DNA of 64,000 bases from CAYWKU01 sp964459325 (GTDB lineage Bacteria > RBG-13-61-14 > CAYWKU01), in the NCBI GenBank assembly GCA_964459325.1, contig CAYWKU010000012.1, positions 40,503 to 104,502 on the forward strand, read 5' to 3'. The position numbers and the translations under genes were made by a program. Positions 8,829 through 18,125 of the stretch are shown one piece after another. The stretch's first letter is position 1; every line of letters starts with the position of its first letter. Under the pieces are notes generated by a model. The model did no database searches. It was not told where the DNA came from and was given only the letters and a program-made list of their open reading frames with translations.

Positions 8829-9235
8829 CGAAAATACCGGAAAACGGCTCTGAACTATCTGCATTCACAAGGTGGCCCGCACGTCATATACCCGGGTCCG
8901 AACCCCGCTTTCCGGCGGACAGGGGCAAGAAATAACGCCTGCGGCTTACATTTGTGCAGTGGTTCCTGAACTTCGGGGCCGGGTTTCTTGTTCCTCGCGC
9001 AACCCTGACATGTAACACCCGGACGGGCAGGTCGGGGCCAAACGGTTGAATTTGAGCGGGTAGCCGGGCTTAAAGCGTCGGCAAAAGCCCGGCGCCGAAG
9101 GCGCAGGGGGGAATTGTCTCCCGTGAGCTTCGCTCACCCACACAAGCAAGTTGTGTGGGCTATCAACTGTTGAAATCTCACGCAAAGCCGCAAAGTCGTC
9201 AAGCTACGGAATTTAAAAGAACTTTTGCGTTCTTT
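8829..9235. other. Gene-free intergenic region with repeat fragments
   Basis: No coding potential or RNA gene is apparent. I see a GGTGGCCCGCACGT block near 8871, a GTGAGCTTCGCTCAC hairpin near 9122, an ACACAAGCAAGTTGTGT hairpin near 9140, and a CACGCAAAGCCGCAAAG block near 9180, related to the array at 3367. The region separates two converging genes, but I see no convincing terminator. Confidence 0.5.
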
Positions 9236-12163
9236 TTACCTGCCCTTGAGCATGGCGGTGACGGTGGTTATCTGTAGGCGGTCGCTCAGGATGCGGGTGA
9301 GGTTAAGGTATATTGCGGCGGCGATTCGGGGGTAGCGCCGCTGGATGCGCCGCAGGCTCTTTTCGTCGAGTATAAGCAGCTCGGTATCGTCGAGCGCCTC
9401 GGCGCTGGCTGAGCGTAGCCCGTGCCTTACCAGCGCCATTTCGCCGAAGTTGTCCCCCGGGCCGAGTATTGCAATGCTCATCCGGTCCTCCTCGTCACCG
9501 GAATATATTTCCACCTTGCCGTTGACCACCACGTACATCTCGTCGCCGGCTTCGCCTTCGGTGATGATTTTTTCTTTTTTCCCGTATGATTTGAACCTTC
9601 CTATGAGCGCCGCGATGCGTGCCTGCCGGTTGGAAAGGCCCTGGAATATCTTGATGGTTTTTTTCGGGTCCTTGCCCAGCTTTACCCCCAGGAGGTCCCA
9701 CAAGGTGATTATCCTCACGAAGCGCAATATGGCAGGCAGAGTTATCAAGTCCGTCGCCAGGCATACGAACAACATAAACGCCGTAAGCAGGCCGAAGTGG
9801 AAGATGGGCTGGAAGTTGGAGAAACTGACCACCAGGAAACCCATGCACAGAGTGGCGGTGGTGAAGGTTATGGGGCGGCCCGTGGTGGCCATAGTGGCCC
9901 TCACCGCTTCGTGCTCGTCGTATACGGTGTTGACGTTGTGGTTGAATTGGGCCAGGAAATGGATGGTGTCGTCCACCGCTATGCCGATGACGATGCTGGC
10001 TATAATGCTGGTGGAAAGGTCGAGCGGAATGTCGAAAAGCCCCATGGCGCCGAAAAGCACCACAATCGGCAGAATGTTGGGCACCATGCTCAAAAGCCCG
10101 AACTTAAAGCTTACAAACAACAGGCTCATCACCAGCAATATGACAAACACCGCCAGCGCGATGGACTCCACCTGCCCCCGGCTGACCTTGTTGGCGCTCT
10201 TGTTCAACAGATACAGGGTGCCGGTCATCCGGACGGAAGCTTCCGGGAAGTTACTCTCGGCCCAACTGTGCACCTTATCGGCCAGCTCCAGCGTGTCTTT
10301 GCTCCCCACTATGCGGGTGCGAACGAGTATGTTGGCGATAGAGCGCTCTTCGTTAAGGTAAGGCTCCAGGATTTCCGGGGCGCTGGAGAGCGATTCCAAC
10401 AGCGACCCCACCCCCTGGCGGGTGTCGGGAATCTTGTAATAATCCTGGTCGTTTCCGTAAGTGGCGCGGTTGGTAAGCTTAACGTAATCGGCGGTGGAGA
10501 TGGTGGTATCCACCCCCCTCTGAGCGGTTATGAAGTCCTCGAACTCCTCCAGCTTGTGCATCATACGCGGATTTTCGAAAGCGCGGGGATAATGGCCGTC
10601 CACCACCACGAAAAACGGCGCGCTGCCCGCCAGGTGCTTCGTGAGCTTGTTTTTGGCCTTTATTATGGGGGCTTCCTCGCCGAAATAGCTCAGAAAGTCC
10701 GTGTTCACCTCGATGGTGGGGATATGTGGAATAAGGTCTATCGCCAAGAGGGCGGTGACCACGAGAATAAAAGGAGCCCGTTTGAGATTCCAATCACCCA
10801 GACGCCTCAGAAGCGGCGCCAGCCACTGGCCCACCGCCTGAGTTTGGCCCGGTAACCGCTTGGAAGGGCCGCGCTCGATGAGGGAAATCATGGCCGGCAC
10901 GAACGCCAGGCTGAGCAGTGCTGCGCAGAAGACCCCGAAAACCGCCAGAAAACCCATGTCCCGGATGGCGGGAACATCGCTGATGGTCAGCGAGGCGAAA
11001 CCTATCATGGTGGTAAATGCGGTAACGGCAACGGGCAGGCTTATGTGATACACGGCGTTTCTGAGAGCGTTTTCCGGCTCCTCCCCCTCCGGGCGCTCGT
11101 GGTAATATTCGCTCACCACGTGAATGACGTAAGCTATGCCGATGGCGATGAGCAGGCTCGGCAGGACGGTATTGACCAGGCTGAACTCGATATCGAGGCG
11201 CCCCATAAAGCCCACCGTCCACGTTACCGCCAGCACCACCGCAATCAGGGGCAGAAGTATGGCCCGGCCGTCGAAGTAAGCCAGGAACAGCACCAATGCC
11301 GCCACCGCCAGCAGTGCCCGCTCGAAGGGTACCGTGACATTCCACGCCGACTGAACGGTGAGACCCACCACCACAACTCCAACCACAAACGCCAAAGGCG
11401 CGTTTATTCGGCGGCCTCGTTTGAAACTTACGTAAAGAACACACGCGATGAGGAGGATAGTGTAAGGGATGAACTCCTTCAGGTCCCGTTTCATGTATTG
11501 GGAGGTAAGAACCTTGGTTTGAGGAATGCCGGTGACGCTTATGTCCACTCCCGCCCCGGAGTGGGCTTCGATTATCCTGTTTATGTGGCCCACGATGTCC
11601 TTCTCGTAAAGCTGGGCTTCGGTCAAATCTTCGAGAAAGACGTTAATCCCGGTAGCCATCCCGTCCGGGCTGACGATATTCTTCATATACAGTGGATTGT
11701 CCCGGATTCGCTTTTTGAGGGTTTCCCACTCGCCGGGTGTATCCGGTATTTCGGTAACAAGCTCGCCCTTGTACAGGCGATTGACTTCCATCCTCTCCCC
11801 GTCGAGCTCGACGGTCTCCTTTTTACCGCGTATGTTGCGGATATTGGTAATGCCGACCACGTCGCGGATGCCGTCAACTTCCTTGAGCTCGCGGGTCATA
11901 TCTTCGATTTTGCGGAAGATTTCTTCCCGGTAGATGCCGTCTTCCGCGATAAGGCAGATGACGCTTATCTGGTCGTCGCCGAAAATATCGTTGATTTTTT
12001 CCAAATAGACCCGGTCGGGGTCGTTGGGGGAGATAAGTGTTTCGGAGCCGGCGCTGAAATCAACATCGGGGATGGGTATGGCGAAAAAGACAGTAACTGC
12101 AATCGTCACAACAAGAACGATGAATGGATGGTCAATGCAGGCGTTTAAAAATCGCCTTCTCAT
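9236..12163 (-). CDS. RND-superfamily (MMPL-type) exporter fused to a cyclic-nucleotide-binding domain
   Basis: 975 residues. The N-terminal part has the RND plan: one membrane helix (about 12-32), a periplasmic loop to about 230, a block of helices with LLIAIGIAYVIHVVSEYYHE, a second helix and loop (about 465-630), and a second helix block with ASIVIGIAVDDTIHFLAQF. Such exporters move lipids, hopanoids or hydrophobic compounds using the proton gradient. From about residue 845 follows a complete cNMP-binding domain: YVVVNGKVEIYSG, the phosphate cassette FGEMALVRHGLRSASA, and a final C-helix. The fusion suggests transport gated by a nucleotide or used as a sensor. The cassette has Gly-Glu and Arg-Ser-Ala residues compatible with ligand binding. 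It stands alone between intergenic regions. Confidence 0.87.
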   Translation of the reverse strand: MRRRFLNACIDHPFIVLVVTIAVTVFFAIPIPDVDFSAGSETLISPNDPDRVYLEKINDIFGDDQISVICLIAEDGIYREEIFRKIEDMTRELKEVDGIRDVVGITNIRNIRGKKETVELDGERMEVNRLYKGELVTEIPDTPGEWETLKKRIRDNPLYMKNIVSPDGMATGINVFLEDLTEAQLYEKDIVGHINRIIEAHSGAGVDISVTGIPQTKVLTSQYMKRDLKEFIPYTILLIACVLYVSFKRGRRINAPLAFVVGVVVVGLTVQSAWNVTVPFERALLAVAALVLFLAYFDGRAILLPLIAVVLAVTWTVGFMGRLDIEFSLVNTVLPSLLIAIGIAYVIHVVSEYYHERPEGEEPENALRNAVYHISLPVAVTAFTTMIGFASLTISDVPAIRDMGFLAVFGVFCAALLSLAFVPAMISLIERGPSKRLPGQTQAVGQWLAPLLRRLGDWNLKRAPFILVVTALLAIDLIPHIPTIEVNTDFLSYFGEEAPIIKAKNKLTKHLAGSAPFFVVVDGHYPRAFENPRMMHKLEEFEDFITAQRGVDTTISTADYVKLTNRATYGNDQDYYKIPDTRQGVGSLLESLSSAPEILEPYLNEERSIANILVRTRIVGSKDTLELADKVHSWAESNFPEASVRMTGTLYLLNKSANKVSRGQVESIALAVFVILLVMSLLFVSFKFGLLSMVPNILPIVVLFGAMGLFDIPLDLSTSIIASIVIGIAVDDTIHFLAQFNHNVNTVYDEHEAVRATMATTGRPITFTTATLCMGFLVVSFSNFQPIFHFGLLTAFMLFVCLATDLITLPAILRFVRIITLWDLLGVKLGKDPKKTIKIFQGLSNRQARIAALIGRFKSYGKKEKIITEGEAGDEMYVVVNGKVEIYSGDEEDRMSIAILGPGDNFGEMALVRHGLRSASAEALDDTELLILDEKSLRRIQRRYPRIAAAIYLNLTRILSDRLQITTVTAMLKGR

Positions 12164-12196
12164 AAAAAACTCTCCGGGCTTACATAGGACAACAGT

Positions 12197-12225
12197 ATGA
12201 TTGACTTAAATTCGGCTCAGGTCAA
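12197..12225 (-). promoter_or_regulatory. Possible sigma-70-type promoter for the RND-cNMP gene
   Basis: TTGACC (12225-12220) and AATCAT (12202-12197) are separated by 17 bases and lie 34 bases upstream of the ATG at 12163. The -35 box is good but the -10 matches only four of six positions. Confidence 0.35.
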
Positions 12226-12308
12226 GAGTTGGGCAAATTATTATCTCGGAATTCGCTTTTTCGGCAAATACCGTGCTAAAGGTCTACGGCCGGATACTAT
12301 GGGAGGTG

Positions 12309-13532
12309 TTAAATCGGGGCAAGCACGTTCTTGTACATGCCCGGCTGGCTGAGGACGGAGTATATCATCCGGCGGGTGGTGTCCATTTGCAGAAGGAGGG
12401 TGTGTTCCACCACCAAGAGGTCCGCCAGCCCCAGCGCTTCCTGTACGTCCTCAATCGAGGTCTTTTCGCGATCTTCCGATGCGGCCCTTACCCGAGCCAT
12501 CAGGTCGACTATCCGGTAAGCCGCGCAGAAGAGCGCCCACATTCCTATGACCGGCATGTCTCCTTCGTAAAGCCTCTTTCCGATTATTTTGTGCTCGTAG
12601 AAGCTTTTCAGCAGCTCGCGCATATCGTCGTCCGGCGGCTCGAAAGTCACCTTCCCGGCCTTTCGAAAGCCGGATTTTATACCCAGTATGTGAGACTTTA
12701 CGCTTCCGGAATGGAGCAGGTATTTTACGATGGCCGGGAAATGCAGAAGTCGCCCGGTCGCGGTCGGGCGGGAATCCTGGAGCAGGAACAGCCCGACGGC
12801 CAGCCGCCCCTTGGCGGGCGATTCGGGCCTTTTGTTCAACTCTTCCTCCAGCGGCTGATAATCCAGCCGAACCATCTCCTTCATGTACCCGGCGGAGTTT
12901 TTTTCGTTCTCCTCGACGTAAGTCGCCGCGGCCTCGGTGAACGCCCCTCCCAGCGCCAGCCTGTCGACCAGCGGCCGGTCTTCGAGCCGGATTATCTCCA
13001 GCAGCCTCTGCTCCAGCTCCACCGCGTCGGAGTTGGACATTTTCAGCCCTTCCGCCCAGTACACTTCCTCGGGCAGGGTGTGCGCCGTTTTCCCGCGCAG
13101 GCACAGCTCCATCCACCGCCGTTGCGCCCCCAGCGATTGCCCTTCGCCCCTGACTACGGCGGGGCAGTAGTAGCTGAGCCGGGCGTAGACCGCCCGCTTG
13201 CCTTTTACCAGGTGCAGCGGAAACCGCTTGCAGGTCATGGGCTTGGCGTCGTAGCCGAGGTCGGAATGTATGCGGCAGTAGCCCTTCGGGTCCCGGAAGA
13301 CGCAGGCCTTGTCCCGTCGCAGGCGCATGTACCACGAAGTGCCCTCGACGGCGGATTTGCGCCTGACCATGAGGCCGGCTTCCTTCATGTCGGGGTACTG
13401 CTCGCCCCAATCGTATTTTTGCAGCTTTTCGGCCGTCTTATCGTCTACGCTTATGCTCCAGTTGGAGCAGCACCTGCCGCAGTTGATGCATGAATATTTG
13501 CTTCCGGGTGAAAATACGAAATCGCGGGCCAT
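12309..13532 (-). CDS. YkgJ-type cysteine-cluster protein (zinc/iron-chelating domain)
   Basis: 407 residues. The N-terminal CINCGRCCSNW motif, followed by CVFRDPKGYCRIH and CKRFPL, is the cysteine pattern of the YkgJ/FliB-like family, which is thought to bind a metal or iron-sulphur cluster. FliB relatives methylate flagellin lysines, but no flagellar gene is near. The C-terminal 250 residues are alpha-helical and unassigned. It ends seven bases before the hydrolase gene in transcription order (13540), so 14607-12309 is likely one operon. The biochemical role is unknown. Confidence 0.7.
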   Translation of the reverse strand: MARDFVFSPGSKYSCINCGRCCSNWSISVDDKTAEKLQKYDWGEQYPDMKEAGLMVRRKSAVEGTSWYMRLRRDKACVFRDPKGYCRIHSDLGYDAKPMTCKRFPLHLVKGKRAVYARLSYYCPAVVRGEGQSLGAQRRWMELCLRGKTAHTLPEEVYWAEGLKMSNSDAVELEQRLLEIIRLEDRPLVDRLALGGAFTEAAATYVEENEKNSAGYMKEMVRLDYQPLEEELNKRPESPAKGRLAVGLFLLQDSRPTATGRLLHFPAIVKYLLHSGSVKSHILGIKSGFRKAGKVTFEPPDDDMRELLKSFYEHKIIGKRLYEGDMPVIGMWALFCAAYRIVDLMARVRAASEDREKTSIEDVQEALGLADLLVVEHTLLLQMDTTRRMIYSVLSQPGMYKNVLAPI

Positions 13533-13539
13533 GATAAAT

Positions 13540-14607
13540 TCACTTCGCTGAATGTTTTCTGAGCCAGTCGGCTATTACGGGATACACTTCCCGGGGCGCG
13601 TTTTTACCCATGACGATGCTCAGGTGGTCGTAATTTTCCATCGCCCCGCCCTTTTTTGAGAAGTATACGTGCTTGTGGCGCGGTTCGGGCATCATTTCCG
13701 CCACCCTCTTCATGTTGCCCGGGTTCGCGATAAGGTCCCCCTTCCCCACCATCGTAAGCATCGGCGCCTTGATTTCGCCGAGTCCATTACAATAAACTTT
13801 CGAGCCGTCCTTATTGCAGAAAGTCTTGTCTCTCACCCATTGATGAAACTGCGCCAGCACCGGCGACGATATGTTCTCCACGCAGTTGACCGCCAGCCAC
13901 GGGAAAAACCACATGCTCATCCCGAACCGGCGCGCGGGCAACAACCACGCCAGCGGCGCAGCCAGTCGGGCGGCGTCGCGGCTGGGAATACGCTTCGGCT
14001 TCAATAAAAGCGGCCCCGCTTTCATCACCGGCGCCCAGATGGTGCCTTTTTCGAAAACGCCTGGGCCGGCGATTGCAGTGGCCGATTTCATGCCGCCCCC
14101 GTCGAGGTGTTCCTGCAAATAGGCGTAAGCCGCCATTCCCCCCATGCTGTGACCTATCCAGTTGACGCTTTCGGCTCCGGTAAGGTTCCGGACGTACTTT
14201 ATTGCGGCGGGAAGGTCCTTGGCCACGTAATCGTCGAAACTCCACCCCCAGTCCAGCGGCCTGCCCCATTTCGCGCCGGGCCTGCTGCTCAACCCCCGCC
14301 CTCTGAGGTCGAGCGCGTACACATCGAAGCCCTCACCGGCCAGGTATTTCGCGATGCTGGGATAATGTGCAGGGTCGAGGCTGTAATGGTTGGCGCCCAG
14401 GCCGTGGCAGAGTATCACCGGCTCCCGGCCCTTCCTTATTCTTTCAGGGCGATACCGGTGAAGCGCCAGCCTGTATCCGTCGGAAGTGTGGGCAAAGTGA
14501 ACCTCATCGGCTTTCGGCAGGCGGCGTCTTTCCCATATCAGCCGTATAACGCTCACCCACAGAATGGGCAGGAAAATTACATAAGCTGCCGTTATAATTA
14601 TCGTCAT
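13540..14607 (-). CDS. Alpha/beta-hydrolase, lipase-like
   Basis: 355 residues with an N-terminal membrane helix (about 4-22). The alpha/beta-hydrolase core has an oxyanion-side LCHGLGANH, DLRGRGLS, and the nucleophile elbow GHSMGG. A late Asp (MVGKGDLIA) and the His in NYDHLS complete a plausible catalytic triad. The layout resembles membrane-associated acid-lipase or esterase relatives. It may act on lipids at the inner membrane. The gene follows aspS by 25 bases and precedes the cysteine-cluster gene by seven, all on the minus strand. The substrate is unknown. Confidence 0.78.
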   Translation of the reverse strand: MTIIITAAYVIFLPILWVSVIRLIWERRRLPKADEVHFAHTSDGYRLALHRYRPERIRKGREPVILCHGLGANHYSLDPAHYPSIAKYLAGEGFDVYALDLRGRGLSSRPGAKWGRPLDWGWSFDDYVAKDLPAAIKYVRNLTGAESVNWIGHSMGGMAAYAYLQEHLDGGGMKSATAIAGPGVFEKGTIWAPVMKAGPLLLKPKRIPSRDAARLAAPLAWLLPARRFGMSMWFFPWLAVNCVENISSPVLAQFHQWVRDKTFCNKDGSKVYCNGLGEIKAPMLTMVGKGDLIANPGNMKRVAEMMPEPRHKHVYFSKKGGAMENYDHLSIVMGKNAPREVYPVIADWLRKHSAK

Positions 14608-14632
14608 ATCGGTTTTCCGGTTAACCGGGCGC

Positions 14633-16441
14633 TCAGCCTGACTCGCCCTCCGGGCCGGCGGTCGAGCGCAGGTGCAGTTCCACCAGTTGTTTCGGGTCCA
14701 CCCCGGTGGGCGCTCCGGTAAGCAGGCACTGCGGCTTCTGGGTCTTCGGAAACGCTATCACTTCCCGCAGGCTGCTTGCGCCGGCAAGTATCATGACCAG
14801 CCGGTCAAGTCCGAAGGCTATTCCGCCGTGAGGCGGCGCGCCCTGCTCGAGGGCGTCCAACAGAAACCCGAACCTCTCCCGGGCCTCCTTCTCATCGATG
14901 CCCAGCGCCCTGAACACGCGACCCTGGAGTTGGGGGGTGTTGATACGTATGGAGCCGCCGCCTATTTCGTGGCCGTTTAGTACCACGTCGTAAGCCTGGG
15001 ACATCGCAGCGCCGGGGTCGGACTCGAGCTTGTCCACGTCCTCGGGGCGGGGGCTGGTAAAGGGGTGATGCAGGGCCGTCCACCGGCGCTCGTCGGTGTC
15101 GTATTCGAACATCGGGAACTCGACTATCCACACCGGCTTCTTCTCGTTTTCGTCTATCAGGCCGAGCTTTTCGGCCAGCTTTTTGCGCAGCCAACCCAGG
15201 GCGCGGTTCACCACGCGCGGGTCGGGGTCGGCGCCGAAGAGCACCAGGTCGCCCGGCTCGGCGCCGAGCCTTTCGGCCAGGCCCTGTTTTTCCTTTTCTC
15301 CGAAAAACTTGACGATGGGGCTTTGCCATTCGCCGGGATTGACCTTGATGTAGGCCAGCCCCTTCAGGCCAAGCTCGCCCACCTGCGAGGTCAAATCGTC
15401 AATCTCCTTACGGCTGAACGAACCGGCGCCTTTGGCGTTGACGGCCTTTATCAGGCCGCCCTTCGATGCCACGTCGCGGAATACGCTGAACTCGCTTTCG
15501 GTGAAAAGGTCTGTGACCACGCGGTGCTCGAGGCCGTAGCGCACGTCGGGGTTGTCCACGCCGTAGGAGTCTATGGCCTCTTTATAAGTCAGCCGGGGGA
15601 AGGGCGTTTCCGGCGGCTCGAGACCAACGGCTTCAAAACACTTCGCCAGCATACCCTCCATGATGTCCATTATCTTCTCCGGGGTGACGAAGCTCATCTC
15701 CACGTCAATCTGGGTAAATTCCGGCTGCCGGTCTTCGCGCAAATCCTCGTCGCGCATGCACCGGACTATCTGGTAGTAGCGGTCGAGGCCGGAAATCATG
15801 AGTATCTGCTTGAAAAGCTGAGGGCTCTGGGGCAGCGCGAAGAATTTGCCGGGGTTGCGGCGGCTGGGCACGAGATAATCCCGCGCCCCTTCGGGCGTGC
15901 TGCGGGTAAGGAACGGCGTTTCCACGTCCACGAAACCCAGCGAGTCGAAATAATTCCTGACCGCCGAAGTGATGCGATTGCGGGCTCGCAGCCTTTCGAG
16001 CATCACCGGGCGGCGCAAGTCTATGTAGCGGTAGGTCAGCCGCGCCGCTTCTCCGGCGTCGGTGTCGTCCTCGATTTGAAACTGCGGCGGCTTGCTTTCG
16101 GCCAGTATGCGCAACTCGCTCGCCACCACCTCCACCTCGCCGGTGGGCAGCTTCGGGTTTTCCATGCCCTTGGGGCGGCGCTCGACCCTGCCCACCACGG
16201 CTATGACCCACTCGGGGCGCAGCTTATCGGCCCTGGCGTGAAGGTCGGCGTCGTTCGAGGGGTCGAACTTGACCTGGACAATGCCCTCGCGGTCCCTCAG
16301 GTCAACGAATATAACGCCCCCGTGGTCGCGGGAGCGGTGCACCCATCCGAACAGGATTATTTCGCCTCCGAGATGCTCCGGCCTGACTTCGCCGCAGTAA
16401 CACGTGCGCTCCAGGCCCTCCACCGTTTCGGGTTGCTCCAT
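14633..16441 (-). CDS. aspS: Aspartyl-tRNA synthetase, probably non-discriminating
   Basis: 602 residues, the bacterial-type length with the GAD insertion. It has the anticodon-binding OB fold (LFGWVHRSRDHGG), YRYIDLRRP, class II motif 2 (FRDEDLR equivalent RCMRDEDLREDRQPEFTQ) and motif 3 (GIAFGLDRLVM). Two positions that control discrimination between tRNA-Asp and tRNA-Asn, H31 and G83 in Pseudomonas numbering from memory, correspond here to His40 and Gly92 with the same 52-residue spacing. This suggests it charges both tRNAs with Asp. GatB and GatC at 28648 and 34840 would then amidate Asp-tRNA(Asn). Confidence 0.93.
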   Translation of the reverse strand: MEQPETVEGLERTCYCGEVRPEHLGGEIILFGWVHRSRDHGGVIFVDLRDREGIVQVKFDPSNDADLHARADKLRPEWVIAVVGRVERRPKGMENPKLPTGEVEVVASELRILAESKPPQFQIEDDTDAGEAARLTYRYIDLRRPVMLERLRARNRITSAVRNYFDSLGFVDVETPFLTRSTPEGARDYLVPSRRNPGKFFALPQSPQLFKQILMISGLDRYYQIVRCMRDEDLREDRQPEFTQIDVEMSFVTPEKIMDIMEGMLAKCFEAVGLEPPETPFPRLTYKEAIDSYGVDNPDVRYGLEHRVVTDLFTESEFSVFRDVASKGGLIKAVNAKGAGSFSRKEIDDLTSQVGELGLKGLAYIKVNPGEWQSPIVKFFGEKEKQGLAERLGAEPGDLVLFGADPDPRVVNRALGWLRKKLAEKLGLIDENEKKPVWIVEFPMFEYDTDERRWTALHHPFTSPRPEDVDKLESDPGAAMSQAYDVVLNGHEIGGGSIRINTPQLQGRVFRALGIDEKEARERFGFLLDALEQGAPPHGGIAFGLDRLVMILAGASSLREVIAFPKTQKPQCLLTGAPTGVDPKQLVELHLRSTAGPEGESG

Positions 16442-16575
16442 TTACTCAATCGCCTCTTGTCGTGTGGTTTTCAAAGTATTCATTTTTGCATAAGCGGGGC
16501 GGGAGCGCAAGGCGAGGGAGTGGAGCCTTAAATCAGAGAAGACGAGCAGGCGTTTTCCGGGAGGTTGTAAATACT

Positions 16576-16798
16576 TTACAACTCGCTTTCATCAATTTCA
16601 GCAATTTTCATTAAATGTTTTTGTAATCCCAGCTTCATTACCCTATTACCGTGTATTGGTACCGATATTCTCACCGGACTGCCTTCTTTTGTGTAAATAT
16701 TTTGTGTAAATATGGTGACTTCCACTTATTATGCGGCGGAGAACCCAGCCTTTCTTTTCCAGTAACTTGGCGAATTTTTTCCCGGAGACAGCCTTCAA
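16576..16798 (-). pseudogene. hicA toxin gene, frameshifted by a 13-bp tandem duplication
   Basis: The TTG start at 16798 overlaps the hicB stop. The frame reads MKAVSGKKFAKLLEKKGW and then GSHHIYT, the typical HicA mRNA-interferase N-terminus with its catalytic His. A perfect 13-base tandem duplication (TTTGTGTAAATAT at 16688-16700 and 16701-16713, plus strand) then shifts the frame and gives a stop after about 50 codons. Removing one copy restores EGSPVRISVPIHGN, LQKHLMKIAEI and a TAA at 16576, a 69-residue protein of normal HicA size. The toxin is therefore probably inactive, although a sequencing or assembly slip cannot be excluded. Confidence 0.8.
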
Positions 16799-16998
16799 AC
16801 GGCTATCTCCACAACCTTGTCTTTATCACCGAGTTTTACATCCTTGATATCGACTGAGAGACACCCTTCCACGGCCTCGTAAAGGTTGGTGAGTAATTCA
16901 TCGAAAGTATCGCCTTGAGTGGCGCAGCCGGGGATAGAAGGCACTTCCGCCCAATAGCCGCCTTCTTCAGCTTCGTGGACAATAACCTTTATCTTCAT
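16795..16998 (-). CDS. hicB: HicB-family antitoxin
   Basis: 67 residues, the short HicB form with no C-terminal DNA-binding domain. It has the partial RNase H-like fold signature of the family: YWAEVPSIPGCATQGDT followed by an amphipathic helix. GAGGTGG precedes the ATG. In intact modules HicB binds and inhibits the HicA RNase. Here the partner gene directly downstream overlaps it by four bases but is broken, so hicB is an orphan antitoxin. The order antitoxin first, toxin second, is one of the known arrangements. Confidence 0.82.
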   Translation of the reverse strand: MKIKVIVHEAEEGGYWAEVPSIPGCATQGDTFDELLTNLYEAVEGCLSVDIKDVKLGDKDKVVEIAV

Positions 16999-17108
16999 AA
17001 TACCACCTCTTATTTTATGAATTTAGCATTATATGAGGGCCCGTCAAATCCTCTTAATCGGGGAAGCACACTATAACCCGTCCTCCCGGGTTTATGTCGC
17101 CGGGTGGC

Positions 17109-17735
17109 TCATGTCCCCGAGTTCATCCACAGGTGGTGCATCCCCTCGACTATCATCTCGGTGGATATGGCGCCGATGATGAGGCCGTTGATACGGGAGA
17201 ATATGTTGACGTACCGGTCGAAAACCCTCTCCTTAGGCCCGCTCATCCTGTCCCGGAAAAACTTGAAACCGATTACAAGGCCGAAGCTTATTGCTACCCC
17301 CGCAAGTACTATAAGCATGGCCCGGTAGGTGCCCTGAGTGTCCCCGAGGATTATGGACTGGGTTATGGTGGCCGCGCCTATCATGTACGGCAGGGCTATG
17401 GCCGAAGGCAGCTCGTCCAGGCTTCCCCGCAACGAGGTCACGGCGCGGTAACCCTTGGTGGCGTAGTTATAACCCACCGCGAAAAATATAATTCCGCCGA
17501 AGATTTTCAACGCCGCGGGGCTCACGTTTAGCACCTTGACCAGAAGGGCGTTGCCGGTTAGCACGAACAGCCAGAACACCAGCAGAGATATGAGGGAAGA
17601 CAGGAAGAACACCCGGATGAAATCCCGGGAGTTCAAATCTTCCATGACCACCGCCAGGTAAAGGCACAGGGCGAACGGGTTGAGTATCGCCAGGAAATGC
17701 AGCAATGAATCTGCTATGCTTACCATGTTTTCCAT
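17109..17735 (-). CDS. MarC/UPF0056-family inner-membrane protein
   Basis: 208 residues with six hydrophobic segments. The first contains LAILNPFALCLYL, the MarC-like conserved turn after helix 1; later ones include LLVFWLFVLTGNALL, LKIFGGIIFFAVG and the SIAL-type PSAIALPYMIGAATIT loop. MarC proteins are inner-membrane proteins of unknown function, once wrongly linked to multiple antibiotic resistance. Length and topology fit the family. No operon partner is evident. Confidence 0.8.
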   Translation of the reverse strand: MENMVSIADSLLHFLAILNPFALCLYLAVVMEDLNSRDFIRVFFLSSLISLLVFWLFVLTGNALLVKVLNVSPAALKIFGGIIFFAVGYNYATKGYRAVTSLRGSLDELPSAIALPYMIGAATITQSIILGDTQGTYRAMLIVLAGVAISFGLVIGFKFFRDRMSGPKERVFDRYVNIFSRINGLIIGAISTEMIVEGMHHLWMNSGT

Positions 17736-18125
17736 CCCCCATTCGTGGATGTCCGGGGAGCCTCCACGGCTCCGGTTAGGGGGGAGGAAGGGGGTCGTTG
17801 TCGGAGGGATTTTCGCCGCTCATCCGGAATGACCTCGCCCGAAAATCGCCGGCAGCAGCGGCGCCCTTACTCCTCATTATTATCTTATATATCCAAAACC
17901 CTCATAAACTCTCCGGGCCCCGGTATCGCGGCAAACCCGCCCGGTTTCCAAAGCGGACGGAAATATGAATAAACAGGACTCACGTGAGCCTATTTTGCCG
18001 CTTTGTCCCTGAATCCATTTATATATCGTCCGCGTCATGACTTAAAGGGTATCGCGGCTTTTTGCGGAAGCAATAGGGAAAAAGAGAAAAAACGACTTTT
18101 GTGTTATTTTTTTCGGGAGAGTTAA

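Noticed and set aside
9345..10361. Long plus-strand frames antisense to the RND gene and similar ones opposite aspS, gatB and the glycyl radical enzyme
   Set aside because: They mirror high-GC3 genes on the other strand, have no recognisable domains and lack binding sites.
12164..12308. Possible small RNA or riboswitch upstream of the RND gene
   Set aside because: No stable conserved structure recognised; only a weak promoter.
16442..17108. T-box or tRNA near aspS
   Set aside because: No T-box sequence or cloverleaf found; the region is the hicA/hicB pair.
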